Of a stretch of 64,000 bases of DNA, positions 10,261 to 20,112 are shown in pieces. Location: the NCBI RefSeq assembly GCF_000830985.1, contig NZ_CP007151.1, positions 3,038,001 through 3,102,000 of the forward strand, written 5' to 3'. The notes below the pieces were generated by a model. That model was not told the DNA's origin and made no database searches. It was given only the letters and a program-made list of their open reading frames with translations. Within the stretch, counting starts at the first letter, position 1, and each line of letters begins with the position of its first letter. The DNA comes from Marinobacter similis (lineage in GTDB: Bacteria > Pseudomonadota > Gammaproteobacteria > Pseudomonadales > Oleiphilaceae). Position numbers and translations under genes: made by a program.

Positions 10261-11323
10261 GAATCTCCGTTGTCGCTGTTCGAATCGCTCTGGGCCGCCG
10301 GCGATGACCGGTAGTCCTTACGTCGATTGAGTTGGAACTCACGAACGGCCTTCTGGTGCTCCGCGAGTGTCCGGGAAAACTTGTGGGTACCATCGCCTCG
10401 AGCGACAAAATACAGTGCATCACCATCGTCCGGATGCAACGCTGCATGGATCGCCTCCCGACCGGGCAGCGCAATTGGGGTTGGCGGCAGGCCGTCAATG
10501 CGGTAGGTGTTGTACGGCGTATGAGTGCGCAGGTCGCGCTTGCCGATCCGACCCTTGTAGCTGTCACCCATGCCGTAGATAACGGTTGGATCGGTTTGTA
10601 GTCGCATGCCTTTCTGCAGTCGACGAACAAACACACCCGCAACCTGATCGCGCTCATGGGTCGCGCCGGTTTCGCGCTCAACAATGGAGGCCATGATCAG
10701 CGCTTCGTAAGGCGAACTGTACGGCAGATCCGGCTCGCGCTCGGCCCACTCCTCCTCCAGGGCGGCTTCCATGGTGTCGAACGCCCGCTGGAGCAGATCG
10801 AGGTCGGATTCGGTGCTGGTAAACAGGTAGGTATCCGGGAAGAAACGCCCTTCCGGATGTTCACCCTCGGCACCGACGGCTTCATAATTTCGGCGTCGGT
10901 CCAGTCCTTCGTGACCTGTTCCAGCCGTTCGGTGCGGGCCAGCGCCGCCCGCATGTCACTGAAAGTCCAGCCTTCAATGAACTGCACTGACCAATGCTTG
11001 GTATCACCGGCAACCATGGCGGTAAGCATATCCAGCGGCGTCATGCCGTTGGTGAACTCGTACTCACCGGCTTTGATTTTTGCCTGCTCCGGATACAGGC
11101 GCCCATGCACCCGCAACCACAGGCTCTGCTCAACCAGCCCATCTCGCTCGAGCATGCGCGCAACCTGGCCAAAGGCAGTGCCATTGGGCAGGCTGAACAG
11201 CACCGGCTCGTCCAGCGCGACAGGCTGCTTGAGGGTTTGCAGGCCCTGCCAGGCCCAGAGCCCGGTACCTGCCGCTATCAATACAATCGCGCAAACCGAG
11301 GCTGTCAGTAACTTCTTGAGCAA
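10257..11323 (-). CDS. mltG: Endolytic peptidoglycan transglycosylase MltG (frameshifted in this sequence)
   Basis: About 355 residues after repair, the usual length. An N-terminal membrane anchor (residues about 5-25) is followed by a periplasmic YceG domain. Key stretches are QFIEGWTFSDM, the catalytic region ASIVERETG with its glutamate, and DPTVIYGMG. The enzyme cuts nascent peptidoglycan glycan strands and sets their length. One G is missing near 10884 (AAGCCG where AAGGCCG is expected), which breaks the frame after TDAEIMK; restoring it gives the normal EGRFFPDTYLF segment. It lies between pabC and tmk, the conserved order. Confidence 0.92.
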
Positions 11324-11328
11324 GGGAA

Positions 11329-12144
11329 TTATTCCAGTAGATCGTGAGGATGGACGATTGTCGCAAGTCCGCTATCGACAGGCAAATCCTGATCGGCAAG
11401 ACGCCGCACCGGCACAACGCCGAACACGCTGTTGAGCAGGAAAAGTCCCTGGCAGTCGGGACCGGTCAAATCGGCAATGGCCAGCGGCCGCTCCAGCACA
11501 GATTCGCCGCGCTCACGCAGACGTTCCAGCAACCACTCCCGCATGACACCGGCCACGGCCAGTGATGAAACCGGCGGTGTTACCCAGCCATCCCGGGTCT
11601 TGAGCAGCAAATTGGTCCGTGTGCCTTCAACCAGGTAACCGTCGTGATTGGACATAATCACTTCAAAGAGCCCGTCGTGCAGTTCACGGGCGGCCATTAC
11701 CTGATCGAGTCGATTGAGGGATTTGATACCGGCAAACATCGGATGGACCGACAGCGGTACTCGGGAGAAATCCGCCATCACACCTTCGGCATCCGGCTCA
11801 GGCGGAAGCGAGGTCGCAGATACCAGCAGGTTTGGGCGCATGTTGTCATCGGGGCGATAACCACGCCCACCGGCACCCCGGGTCAGAATCAGCTTCAGCA
11901 CCCAGCCATTATCAAAACTGTCGGCCCAGCGCTGTGCTGCCTGGGCGCACACACCGCTGAGCTCCTCACGAGACACCACAATTCCCAGCCGCGCGGCGTC
12001 ACGAACCAGGCGCATGAGGTGCCGCGACAGCAGAACGCCCTGCTGTCCCTGCATCCGGACGGTCTCAAACAGACCATCACCGTAGGCCAGGCCCCGGTCA
12101 TTAGCCGGTAGCCCACCTTCATCCGCCCAGACCAGATTGAGCAT
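11329..12144 (-). CDS. pabC: Aminodeoxychorismate lyase
   Basis: An intact 271-residue PLP-dependent fold-type IV enzyme. It splits 4-amino-4-deoxychorismate into p-aminobenzoate and pyruvate for folate synthesis. The N-terminal NDRGLAYGDGLFETVR is the family signature, and the PLP lysine is probably the one in FAGIKSLNRLDQV. The C-terminal GLFLLNSVFGVVPV matches PabC. It follows fabF by 8 bp and precedes mltG by 5 bp, the standard cluster order. Confidence 0.95.
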   Translation of the reverse strand: MLNLVWADEGGLPANDRGLAYGDGLFETVRMQGQQGVLLSRHLMRLVRDAARLGIVVSREELSGVCAQAAQRWADSFDNGWVLKLILTRGAGGRGYRPDDNMRPNLLVSATSLPPEPDAEGVMADFSRVPLSVHPMFAGIKSLNRLDQVMAARELHDGLFEVIMSNHDGYLVEGTRTNLLLKTRDGWVTPPVSSLAVAGVMREWLLERLRERGESVLERPLAIADLTGPDCQGLFLLNSVFGVVPVRRLADQDLPVDSGLATIVHPHDLLE

Positions 12145-12152
12145 GAGCCGGA

Positions 12153-13397
12153 TCAGTCCTCGTAGCGACGGAAGATCAGCGTGCCGTTGGTACCGCCAAA
12201 GCCAAAGGAATTGGAGAGTGCGACACGAACGTCCGATTTGCGGCTCTTGTTAGCCACAAAATCCAGATCACAGCCTCATCGGGGTTGTCCAGATTGATGG
12301 TCGGCGGCAACAGGCCGTCGCGGATTGCCAGAACGGAGAAAATGCCTTCAACTGCACCGGCGGCGCCCAGCAAATGACCGGTCATCGATTTGGTGCTGCT
12401 CATGGCCAACTTTTCAGCGTGATCCCCAAAGACGGATTTCACCGCCGCCACTTCGGCAACGTCACCAACCTGGGTGGAGGTGCCATGGGCGTTGATGTAA
12501 TCAACCTCATCCGGGCTCAGGCCAGCATCGCGCAGGGCATTTTTCATGGACCGGGCAGCGCCCTCCCCGCTCGCAGGCGGTGCGGTAATGTGGTGAGCAT
12601 CATCGCTCATGCCAAAACCGACCACTTCACCGTAAATGGTGGCACCGCGTTTCTTGGCATGCTCGAGATCTTCCAGAACCACCACACCAGCACCATCACT
12701 CAGAACAAAGCCGTCGCGCTCGCGATCCCAGGGCCGGCTCGCCTTCTCGGGCTCATCGTTGCGCGTGGACAAGGCCCGGGCAGCAGAAAACGCGGCAATC
12801 CCTGTGCGGGTGGTTGCCATCTCGGAGCCACCGGCGAGCATCACGTCGGCATCGCCGTAAGCGATGGTTCTGGCCGCGTAGCCAATATTGTGAGTGCCGT
12901 GGTGCAGGCAGTTACGATGGCGATGTTGGGACCGCGATAACCAAAGCGAATCCCGCATTGCCGGAAATCATGTTGATCACCGAGGCGGGAACAAAGAACG
13001 GTGACACCTTGCGCGGCCCCGACTTGTCCATGGTCAGCACATTCTTTTCAATGTACTCCAGACCACCAATGCCAGAGCCAATGGCAATACCGACACGGTC
13101 TTTATCCAGCGCGTCGTAATCATCCAGGCCGCTGTCGTCAACGGCCTGTTGAGCGGCAATCAAACCGTAGTGAATGAAGGCATCGAGCTTGCGGGCTTCC
13201 TTGGTGGACAGCCAGGGCTCAAGGTCGAGGTCCTTGATGGCGCCGCCAATGCGGGTGTTGTACTCAGAGGCGTCAAAGCGTTCGATATTACCGATGCCGC
13301 TGCGGCCTTCCCGCACGCCTTCCCAGGAACTTTTTACGTCGTTTCCCAAAGGAGACAACATACCCATACCTGTGATGACAACCCGTCGTTTACTCAT
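12153..13397 (-). CDS. fabF: Beta-ketoacyl-ACP synthase II (frameshifted in this sequence)
   Basis: 415 residues after repair. Start chosen at [18 protein letters not shown] (ATG 13397), which matches FabF N-termini and has an AAAGG site upstream. The catalytic triad is visible: the active-site cysteine in the repaired IVTACTTGTHNIG, His in [12 protein letters not shown] and His in [16 protein letters not shown]. It condenses malonyl-ACP with acyl-ACP in fatty-acid elongation. Three bases are missing: CC to C near 12948, CC to C near 12899, GGG to GG near 12274. Because FabF is needed for normal growth and the repaired reading is perfect, these are most likely sequence errors. Confidence 0.95.
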
Positions 13398-13464
13398 AAA
13401 GCCTTTCACCCGATCCTTTTACAAGTGCGTCCGATCACCGATTGAACCTGACTTCCAACCAATA

Positions 13465-13502
13465 AAAAAGCCGCCCTTCGTTTAGTAACAAGGACGGCTT
13501 CT
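13465..13502 (-). terminator. Terminator or attenuator between acpP and fabF
   Basis: On the minus strand AAGCCGTCCTT pairs with AAGGGCGGCTT (one U-G wobble), followed by TTTTTA. It lies 27 bp past acpP. Since fabF follows on the same strand, it probably cuts most acpP transcripts and lets some through, consistent with the very high demand for ACP relative to FabF. Confidence 0.82.
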
Positions 13503-13528
13503 TGCCTGGCTTTAACTACTGCAGAGTA

Positions 13529-13762
13529 TCAGGTGTGCGCGACGATGTAGTCAATCGCGTCCTGAACACTGGCCAGCTTCTCGGCTTCTTCGTCGGGAAT
13601 TTCAGTTTCAAATTCCTCTTCCAGTGCCATTACCAGCTCAACGGTGTCCAGTGAGTCAGCGCCAAGATCCTCTACAAAAGAAGATGAGTTCTGAACTTCG
13701 GACTCTTTAACGCCCAACTGTTCACAAACGATCTTCTTCACGCGCTCTTCAACTGTACTCAT
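13529..13762 (-). CDS. acpP: Acyl carrier protein
   Basis: An intact 77-residue acidic protein. The phosphopantetheine attachment serine is in [18 protein letters not shown], exactly the ACP signature. The four-helix length and acidic composition are typical. It carries growing acyl chains between FabD, FabG, FabF and PlsX, all encoded around it. A terminator follows it, so it can also be made in excess as a short transcript. Confidence 0.98.
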   Translation of the reverse strand: MSTVEERVKKIVCEQLGVKESEVQNSSSFVEDLGADSLDTVELVMALEEEFETEIPDEEAEKLASVQDAIDYIVAHT

Positions 13763-13894
13763 AATGTCCTCACTTTATGTGTCAACCAAGCAACTTTGTG
13801 CTGCAAGTTTAATTTAAACCCCACCCGCAAACAAGCAGGGATTCGGTCAAACATGTTGTGTGACAAGGGCTTGCGTAAAAGCAGCCGCCCCAGT

Positions 13895-14637
13895 CTATCC
13901 CATGTACATTCCGCCGTTCACGTGAATAGTCTCGCCACTCACGTATCCGGCTGCATCTGATGCCAGGAAGGCAACCACGGCTGCCACTTCTTCCGGCTCA
14001 CCCAGACGACCCGCGGGTATGATTTCCAGCATAGTCTCACGCTGCTTGTCGTCCAGTTTTTTTGTCATATCGGTGTCGATAAACCCGGGAGCCACGCAGT
14101 TGGCGGTAATACCCCGATTCGACATTTCCTTGGCCAAACTACGGGTAAAGCCTCTACGCCTGCCTTCGCAGCACAGTAGTTACCCTGGCCGGGATTGCCC
14201 ATGCCTGCTACCACGGAGCTGATATTAATAATCCGCCCCCACTTGGCTTTGGCCATGCCACGCAGCACCGCCTTGCTGGTGCGGTACACGCTGGACAAGT
14301 TGGTTTCCAGAACCGCCGCCCAATCGTCTTCCTTCAGGCGCATCAGCAGGTTATCGCGGGTGATACCGGCGTTGTTGACCAGAATATGAGGCGCGCCAGA
14401 GGTGCTGGCGATTTCCTTCAACCCGGCATCAACGCTTTCAGCCTCGGCAACGTTCATCACGATACCGTAGCCTTTCAGGCCGGCGGCTTTGAGATCGTTG
14501 GAAATGGTTTCGGCACCTTCAGCACTGGTGGCCGTGCCGATTACTTCAGCACCCTGCTCTGCCAGCGCCCGGGCAATGGCCTTGCCAATGCCACGAGTTG
14601 CACCGGTAACCAGTGCGGTTTTGCCTTCCAAAGACAT
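13895..14637 (-). CDS. fabG: 3-oxoacyl-ACP reductase (frameshifted in this sequence)
   Basis: 247 residues after repair; E. coli FabG has 244. It has the short-chain dehydrogenase cofactor motif TGATRGIGKAIA, NNAGITRDNLLMR, the catalytic Ser in INISSVVAGMGNPGQ and the Tyr-Lys pair in NYCAAKAGVE. The tyrosine is followed by CAAK, a normal FabG form. It reduces beta-ketoacyl-ACP with NADPH. One G is missing near 14151 (GAGGC where GAGGGC is expected); restoring it joins AGVEGFTRSLAKEMSNRG. Confidence 0.95.
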
Positions 14638-14652
14638 GTATAACTCCCTTTT

Positions 14653-15590
14653 TTAGGACTGACTGAATGCGTCCAGCGCTTTCGCCAGTGAATCCGGCTC
14701 TTCGATACTGTGAACAGCCAGACTACGATCAATTCGCTTGATCAAACCGGCCAGCACCTTACCAGTGCCACACTCAACTGCAACCGACACTCCTCTATCA
14801 ACCAGAGTGCGCACCGAATCGGTCCACAGCACCGGGGAATACAGCTGCTTCAGCAAATTGGCCTTGAGTGTATCGGAATCTGTCTCGGCGGCGGCGTTAA
14901 CATTTTGTATAACGGGTATGACAGCGTCGTTAAAGCGCACGTCTTCCAGCTCACCCGCAAGCTCGTCGGCCGCACCTTTCATCAGCGCACAATGCGACGG
15001 CACACTGACCGGCAGTGGCATCGCCTTACGAGCGCCCTTTTCCTTACAGGCTTCAATGGCGCGCTCAACGGCAGCGGCCGATCCGGCAATCACAACCTGA
15101 CCCGGGGCATTGAAGTTGACGGCTGAAACCACGTCGCCATTGGCGGCACTGGCGCAAGCAGCCACCACGTCGTCGTCTTCAAGGCCGAGAATCGCGGCCA
15201 TCTTGCCCTCACCGGCCGGCACCGCATCCTGCATCAGCTCGCCACGCAGGCGAACCAACTTGACCGCATCGACAAAATCGAGACTCTCGGCAGCAACCAG
15301 CGCACTGTATTCGCCCAGGCTGTGACCCGCCACGAAATTGGGCCGGCTACCGCCCGCCACTTGCCAATGGCGCCACAGGGCGACACTGGCTGTCAAAAGC
15401 GCCGGCTGGGTAACCATGGTCTGGTTAAGTTCTTCCGCAGGACCTTTCTGGCACAGCTGCCACAGGTCGTAACCGAGGGCATTGGATGCCTCGGCAAAGG
15501 TTTTGTTAACAATAGGCCACGCCTCGGCTGCCGCTGAGAGCATACCGACTGACTGGGACCCTGACCGGGAAAAATAAAGGCTGATTTCAT
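14653..15590 (-). CDS. fabD: Malonyl-CoA:ACP transacylase (frameshifted in this sequence)
   Basis: 312 residues after repair. It begins MKSAFIFPGQGSQSVGML once one G is restored near 15559 (GGG read as GG). The active-site serine lies in FVAGHSLGEYSALVAA, and the partner histidine in SVPSHCALM. It moves malonyl groups from CoA to ACP, the first committed loading step for elongation. It stands between plsX and fabG, with 15 bp to fabG. No fabH is present between plsX and fabD, as in several pseudomonad-type clusters. Confidence 0.95.
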
Positions 15591-15726
15591 AATTAAGATC
15601 TTAACGTCATTGAGGTGTTACGGGAGATTAGCCAATAGTACAAGTTAGGCCAATTATCCGCGAATACACATCAAAAACGGGACAGACTTTAGTCTCAGAG
15701 ACTTAGGAGCATGAAAGCGCAAAGGC

Positions 15727-16746
15727 TTAGAGCATGAGATCGTCGAGGCGCTCATTGATTCGGCGAGGGACTTCCAACTCCACCTCACGCACCGCCTGGC
15801 GAATGGCCGCCAGCATCGCGCGCTCGTTGGCGTTGCCATGACTTTTGATGACAACCCCCTGGAGCCCCAGCAGACTCGCGCCATTGTGACGTGACGGATC
15901 CATCAGCCGCAGCAGGCGACCGATGATAGGACGTGCCATCAGGCCAACAAAGCGGCCGTAGAGCGTCTTGGTGAAGGCCTGCTCCATGAGTTCAATCAAC
16001 AGACCAGCAACACCCTCCCCGGTTTTCAGCGCGATATTGCCCACGAAGCCATCGCAAACAACGACATCTGCAACATCACGGAACAGATCGCTGCCTTCGA
16101 CATAACCGATGTAATTGAGAGTATCGCACTGGGCAAGCATGTGAGAGGCAAGACGCACCTGCTCATTGCCCTTGATCTCCTCCTCGCCGACATTCAGCAA
16201 CGCTACGCGCGGCTCGGACTGGCCCGACATAGCAGACGCCATCAGGGAACCCATCAGCGCATACTGGTAGAGGTTTTCAGCCGTGGAATCGACGTTGGCG
16301 CCGAGATCGAGAACGTGGCACCGGCCACGAAGAGAGGGAATCAACTTAGAGATCGCCGGCCGTTCAATGCCGGGGTACATTCGGATCAGTGAGCGACCGA
16401 ATGCCATCAGAGCCCCGGTATTACCGGCGCTGACACAACCCTGAGCTTCACCATCCCGGACTAGCCCGAGGGCGATAGCCATGGAGGAACTTTTCTTGTG
16501 GCGAAGGGCATGAGAGGGGCGCTCATTCATGCGCACCACGTCCGCGGCCTCAACAATGCGAATTCTCGCATGCTCTTCACGCAACAAAGCCTCAAGTTCG
16601 CTCCGTATTCCTACCAGAACGATACTCAAGGCTTCGTTTTCGCGCACCGCATCAAGCGCCGCGGAAACCACCACTGTGGCTCCGCGATCACCGCTCATGG
16701 CATCAATGGCGATGGTTACGGGGTTCACCGTTGTTCCATCTGTCAT
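15727..16746 (-). CDS. plsX: Phosphate acyltransferase PlsX
   Basis: An intact 339-residue protein that makes acyl-phosphate from acyl-ACP, feeding phospholipid synthesis. It opens with VTIAIDAMSGDRGA, the PlsX signature, and contains SAGNTGALMAFG, RPAISKLIPS, VALLNVGEEEIKGNE and VVCDGFVGNIALKTGEG, all typical. It sits between rpmF and fabD, the standard bacterial order, with 25 bp from rpmF, so cotranscription with the L32 gene is likely. Confidence 0.97.
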   Translation of the reverse strand: MTDGTTVNPVTIAIDAMSGDRGATVVVSAALDAVRENEALSIVLVGIRSELEALLREEHARIRIVEAADVVRMNERPSHALRHKKSSSMAIALGLVRDGEAQGCVSAGNTGALMAFGRSLIRMYPGIERPAISKLIPSLRGRCHVLDLGANVDSTAENLYQYALMGSLMASAMSGQSEPRVALLNVGEEEIKGNEQVRLASHMLAQCDTLNYIGYVEGSDLFRDVADVVVCDGFVGNIALKTGEGVAGLLIELMEQAFTKTLYGRFVGLMARPIIGRLLRLMDPSRHNGASLLGLQGVVIKSHGNANERAMLAAIRQAVREVELEVPRRINERLDDLML

Positions 16747-16771
16747 CGGGCGGTGCCTGATCGCAACTGAC

Positions 16772-16951
16772 TTACTCGTCGCTTGCTTCGATTACCTGCT
16801 TGCCGCGGTAAAAGCCGTCCGGAGAGACGTGGTGACGACGATGAACTTCACCGGTTGTTGGATCGGTGGACAGAGCGGCAGAGCTCAGGGCGTCGTGTGA
16901 ACGACGCATGCCGCGCTTGGAACGAGTCTTGCGGTTTTTCTGTACAGCCAT
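16772..16951 (-). CDS. rpmF: 50S ribosomal protein L32
   Basis: 59 residues, [20 protein letters not shown] at the N-terminus and ending QVIEASDE. The lysine/arginine-rich start and the [18 protein letters not shown] segment identify L32. It lacks the paired zinc-binding cysteines found in some L32 proteins, so it is the zinc-independent form. It is in the yceD-rpmF-plsX order conserved across bacteria. Confidence 0.97.
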   Translation of the reverse strand: MAVQKNRKTRSKRGMRRSHDALSSAALSTDPTTGEVHRRHHVSPDGFYRGKQVIEASDE

Positions 16952-17032
16952 GATTATGCTCCTGACCTGTTTACGTAAATAAAACGTGTGTTCAGTGTAA
17001 AGCGCAGACTCTGCATCAGAGCCAGCACCTGC

Positions 17033-17587
17033 TTAGTGTTTCGTTTTCTTGAGATCCGCCAACACGCTGAAGGGATTCTCTTTTTTCGGCTCGTCCGGCT
17101 GCGCCGGAGATCCATCTGGCTCGTAGGCTTCCAGGTCTTCGCGGGCTGGACACTCACTGCGCTCATGGAGCGGGAATGCCGGCAGCACCAACAATAGCTC
17201 GTCCTCAACCATTGACCACAATTCAGCACTGAAGTCATCCGTCAGGAACGGCTCAAGATCTTTCGGCAGCTGTTGCGCCTGCTCATCGCTGGTTACCAGC
17301 CCCAGCGTAAACTGGGAGTTCAGCGTTGTACGCATGTCACCCATGCAACGCTGGCACTCAAGGCTGACCAGAGCCTCGAGCTCACCGGAGACAATGCGAC
17401 GACGCTGCGCATCCATATAGAAGGACAGCTTTACGTTACACACAGACCCTTCATCAACGCCCAGAACCGATTCCCGGAAACGAGTCAACGCACTGAGGGG
17501 AATGTCTCCCTCCAGCGTGGTGTTCTGCTCCGCCAACCGATAAGGATCGACAGATTTGGGTAACTCGGCGTGTGACGCATTTGACAT
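17033..17587 (-). CDS. yceD: YceD / DUF177 family protein (23S rRNA accumulation protein)
   Basis: An intact 184-residue protein. The middle contains VSLECQRCMGDMRTTL, a CxxC-type motif characteristic of the family, followed by an acidic stretch and a C-terminal tail ending NPFSVLADLKKTKH, as in other YceD proteins. YceD family members are needed for normal 23S rRNA levels in plants and E. coli; the exact mechanism is unsettled. It lies 81 bp upstream of rpmF, a nearly universal pairing, and divergent from maf. Confidence 0.92.
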   Translation of the reverse strand: MSNASHAELPKSVDPYRLAEQNTTLEGDIPLSALTRFRESVLGVDEGSVCNVKLSFYMDAQRRRIVSGELEALVSLECQRCMGDMRTTLNSQFTLGLVTSDEQAQQLPKDLEPFLTDDFSAELWSMVEDELLLVLPAFPLHERSECPAREDLEAYEPDGSPAQPDEPKKENPFSVLADLKKTKH

Positions 17588-17750
17588 AGGCGCGCAATTT
17601 TAGGGGCGCAGCCCTCTGGTGTCAAAGACTTCGTTGTCTTTTGCCCGGGGGTTCCGGTGCAGATAGGTGTATCTTACGATAACCCACTTCCGGCAACTGT
17701 CCCATTCGTCACAACCCTTAGCCACAAATAGTCACAAAAGGAACCGACTG

Positions 17751-18338
17751 ATGTCATCGCGCCCTCTACTTCTTGCCTCATCGTCCCCGTACCGCCGGGA
17801 GCTGCTGGAGCGCCTCGGCCTGCCATTCGAGACCGCAAGCCCCGACATCGACGAAAGCCCCCGACCTGACGAGAGCCCGGAACAACTGGCCATCCGCTTG
17901 GCGGAATCCAAGGCTCGCGCCCTTGCCAGCCAATACCCACAACACTGGATCATTGGCTCGGACCAGGTGGCCTGCCTGCCGGACGGCACCCTGCTGGCAA
18001 AACCAGGCAGTCATCAGCAAGCCATCAGCCAACTGCAGCGCAGCAGCGGCCAGACCGTGCAGTTCCTGACCGGCCTGACCCTGCTCGACCCAAGCACAAA
18101 CCAATCACAAACCCATTGCGAGCGGTTTGTCGTGCACTTTCGGGATCTGGCCGCGGAAGAAATCGACGGCTACTTGCGCAAGGAACAGCCCTATGACTGC
18201 GCCGGGAGCTTCCGCATGGAAGGCCTGGGCATCACGCTGTTTGAAGCCATGGAGGGACGCGACCCGAACAGCCTGATCGGCCTGCCCCTGATCGCGCTGA
18301 ATGACATGCTGAGAAACTGGGGACTCAACCGCTACTGA
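17751..18338 (+). CDS. yceF: Maf-like nucleoside triphosphate pyrophosphatase (YceF type)
   Basis: 195 residues counted from MSSRPLLLASSSPYRRELL, ATG at 17751, with an AAAGGAA ribosome-binding site. The frame stays open upstream, but the N-terminal LLASSSPYRRELLERLG is the usual Maf start. Other motifs are ESKARALASQYP, IIGSDQVACLPDG with the catalytic Asp, and YDCAGSFRMEGLG. YceF-type Maf proteins hydrolyse modified nucleotides such as m7GTP and keep them out of RNA. Convergent with sppA, divergent from yceD. Confidence 0.93.
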   Translation: MSSRPLLLASSSPYRRELLERLGLPFETASPDIDESPRPDESPEQLAIRLAESKARALASQYPQHWIIGSDQVACLPDGTLLAKPGSHQQAISQLQRSSGQTVQFLTGLTLLDPSTNQSQTHCERFVVHFRDLAAEEIDGYLRKEQPYDCAGSFRMEGLGITLFEAMEGRDPNSLIGLPLIALNDMLRNWGLNRY

Positions 18339-18367
18339 CCCGCTGAGCAGCGGGCCAGCGTTGGGCA

Positions 18368-19426
18368 TTAGCGCAGCTCCAGCCGGGATTCCAGCATCTG
18401 GCCAGCAAACCCTTCACCAAAGGCAACACCAAGCTGATCGACAATATCCTGCAGCGGCGACTTTCGCCGGCTGTAATCCACCAGGTCTTCCTGGCCTACG
18501 ATCTGCCGCGCTACAAAGGAGGAGCTGCCAAGCCCGTCAATCAGCCCCAGCTCCTGGGCCTGCTCGCCACTCCAAATCAGACCACTGAACAGACGCTCGT
18601 CATCGGCCAGCCGATCGCCCCGGCCAGCTTTCACCGCCTCGATGAACTGCTTGTGGGTATTTTCCAGCACACTCTGCCAGAAGACCACCTCTTCTTTCTG
18701 CTCCGGCGAGAACGGATCCAGGAACGCCTTGTTATCACCAGCGGTGTACAGCCGGCGCTCAACTCCCAGCTTCTCCATCACCCCGGTGAAACCAAAGCCA
18801 CCGGCAACAACCCCGATGGACCCCACCAGGCTGGCTCGATTGGCATAGATCTCATCGGCAGCGGAGGCAATGTAGTAGGCGCCGGAGGCACCGACATCGG
18901 AAATCACGGCGTACACCTTCTTCTCCGGATACTCCTCCCGCAGGCGTTTGATCTCATCGTAAACGTAGCCAGACTGCACCGGACTTCCGCCCGGGCTATT
19001 GATGCGCAGCAGCACGGCCACCGCATTCTTTTCCTCGAACGCCGTGCGCAGCGCGCCAACGATATTGTCAGCGCTGGCCAGCTCGTCGGCGGCAATCGGA
19101 CCATTAATCTCGACCAGGGCGGTGTGCTTGCCGGTAGCCGAATCAATGGTATCGCCGAGCGGGAACTTGAGCATAAATAGCAGAAGGAAAAGATAGCCGA
19201 AGGTCAGGAACTTAAAGAATATCCCCCAGCGACGACTGCGACGTTGCTCTGACTGCAGCGACATCACCAGTTTTTCGATCAGTTTCCAGTCTCGCCCGGT
19301 TTCGGGAGGCAGGTTTGGCGTCTTTCGCCCTGCCTTGGGCTTGGCGCCACCCTCTTGATCTTTCGACTCTTGCCCCACCGGTTTATCGCCCCAATCGGGG
19401 TTATTATCGGAATCCCAGTCAGTCAT
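18368..19426 (-). CDS. sppA: Signal peptide peptidase SppA, short form (S49 family)
   Basis: An intact 352-residue protein: hydrophilic cytoplasmic N-terminus (about 65 residues), one membrane helix (GIFFKFLTFGYLFLLLFML), then a periplasmic S49 domain. The nucleophile serine is in SDVGASGAYYIASAADE; a conserved lysine follows in AGDNKAFLDPFSP, giving a Ser-Lys dyad. RINSPGGSPVQS is the upstream conserved loop. It degrades cleaved signal peptides in the membrane. It is transcribed toward maf and away from the HAD gene, with a 38-bp gap from the latter. Confidence 0.94.
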   Translation of the reverse strand: MTDWDSDNNPDWGDKPVGQESKDQEGGAKPKAGRKTPNLPPETGRDWKLIEKLVMSLQSEQRRSRRWGIFFKFLTFGYLFLLLFMLKFPLGDTIDSATGKHTALVEINGPIAADELASADNIVGALRTAFEEKNAVAVLLRINSPGGSPVQSGYVYDEIKRLREEYPEKKVYAVISDVGASGAYYIASAADEIYANRASLVGSIGVVAGGFGFTGVMEKLGVERRLYTAGDNKAFLDPFSPEQKEEVVFWQSVLENTHKQFIEAVKAGRGDRLADDERLFSGLIWSGEQAQELGLIDGLGSSSFVARQIVGQEDLVDYSRRKSPLQDIVDQLGVAFGEGFAGQMLESRLELR

Positions 19427-19464
19427 GCATACATCCTGTCAGCAACGTTCAAATAGAACTGGCG

Positions 19465-20112
19465 TTAAAGCCCCAACACTTTACGAAGATCCGGCACCGT
19501 ATCGACAATGGCGTGCGGCGAGTAATCGCCGAGCACATCGCGCTTGTGCACGCCCCACTCCACCCCGATGGACGGCATGCCAATCCGCTGCGCCATGTCG
19601 AGGTCGTAACGAGTATCGCCGATCATTACCGCTTCCGAGGGATCGATGCCGTAGAACCGGACAATCTCCTCCAGCATGGTGGGATCGGGCTTCGACCGGG
19701 TTTCATCGGCACAACGGGTAGTATCAAAATGCGGACCGAGGCCACTAGAATCCAGTGCGATGTCCAGGCCACGCCTGCTCTTGCCGGTCGCCACCGAACA
19801 ACCGAGACCAGCGCCACGAATATCAGTCACGACATCGGCCATACCGGCAAAAACATTCTGAGGGGTGGTCACCTTGCTAAAGAAATAGCGACCGTAGCCT
19901 TCGCGAATGGTGTTCATCTCCTCCCGACTGATTCCCGGGTAGAGCTTCTCAAGCGCCTCAATCATACCGAGGCCAATGATGTCCCGATACGCTTCCCGCT
20001 CCAGTTGCGGATAACCCAGCTCGGTCGCAGCCTGATGCAGGCTTTCGGCGATGTGCTCGACGGAATCCACCAGGGTCCCGTCCCAATCAAATATGACTAC
20101 CTTGACCTTCAT
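19465..20112 (-). CDS. HAD-IA family phosphatase
   Basis: An intact 215-residue protein with all four HAD motifs: FDWDGTLVDS (nucleophile and acid/base aspartates), VATGKS, the lysine in SKPDPTM, and IGDTRYDLDMA. The helical cap between residues 15 and 85 is of the subclass-I phosphoglycolate phosphatase type. The substrate is not certain; relatives located next to rluC in pseudomonads are annotated only as HAD hydrolases. Its start codon abuts the rluC stop (20113), implying translational coupling with the pseudouridine synthase gene. Confidence 0.9.
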   Translation of the reverse strand: MKVKVVIFDWDGTLVDSVEHIAESLHQAATELGYPQLEREAYRDIIGLGMIEALEKLYPGISREEMNTIREGYGRYFFSKVTTPQNVFAGMADVVTDIRGAGLGCSVATGKSRRGLDIALDSSGLGPHFDTTRCADETRSKPDPTMLEEIVRFYGIDPSEAVMIGDTRYDLDMAQRIGMPSIGVEWGVHKRDVLGDYSPHAIVDTVPDLRKVLGL

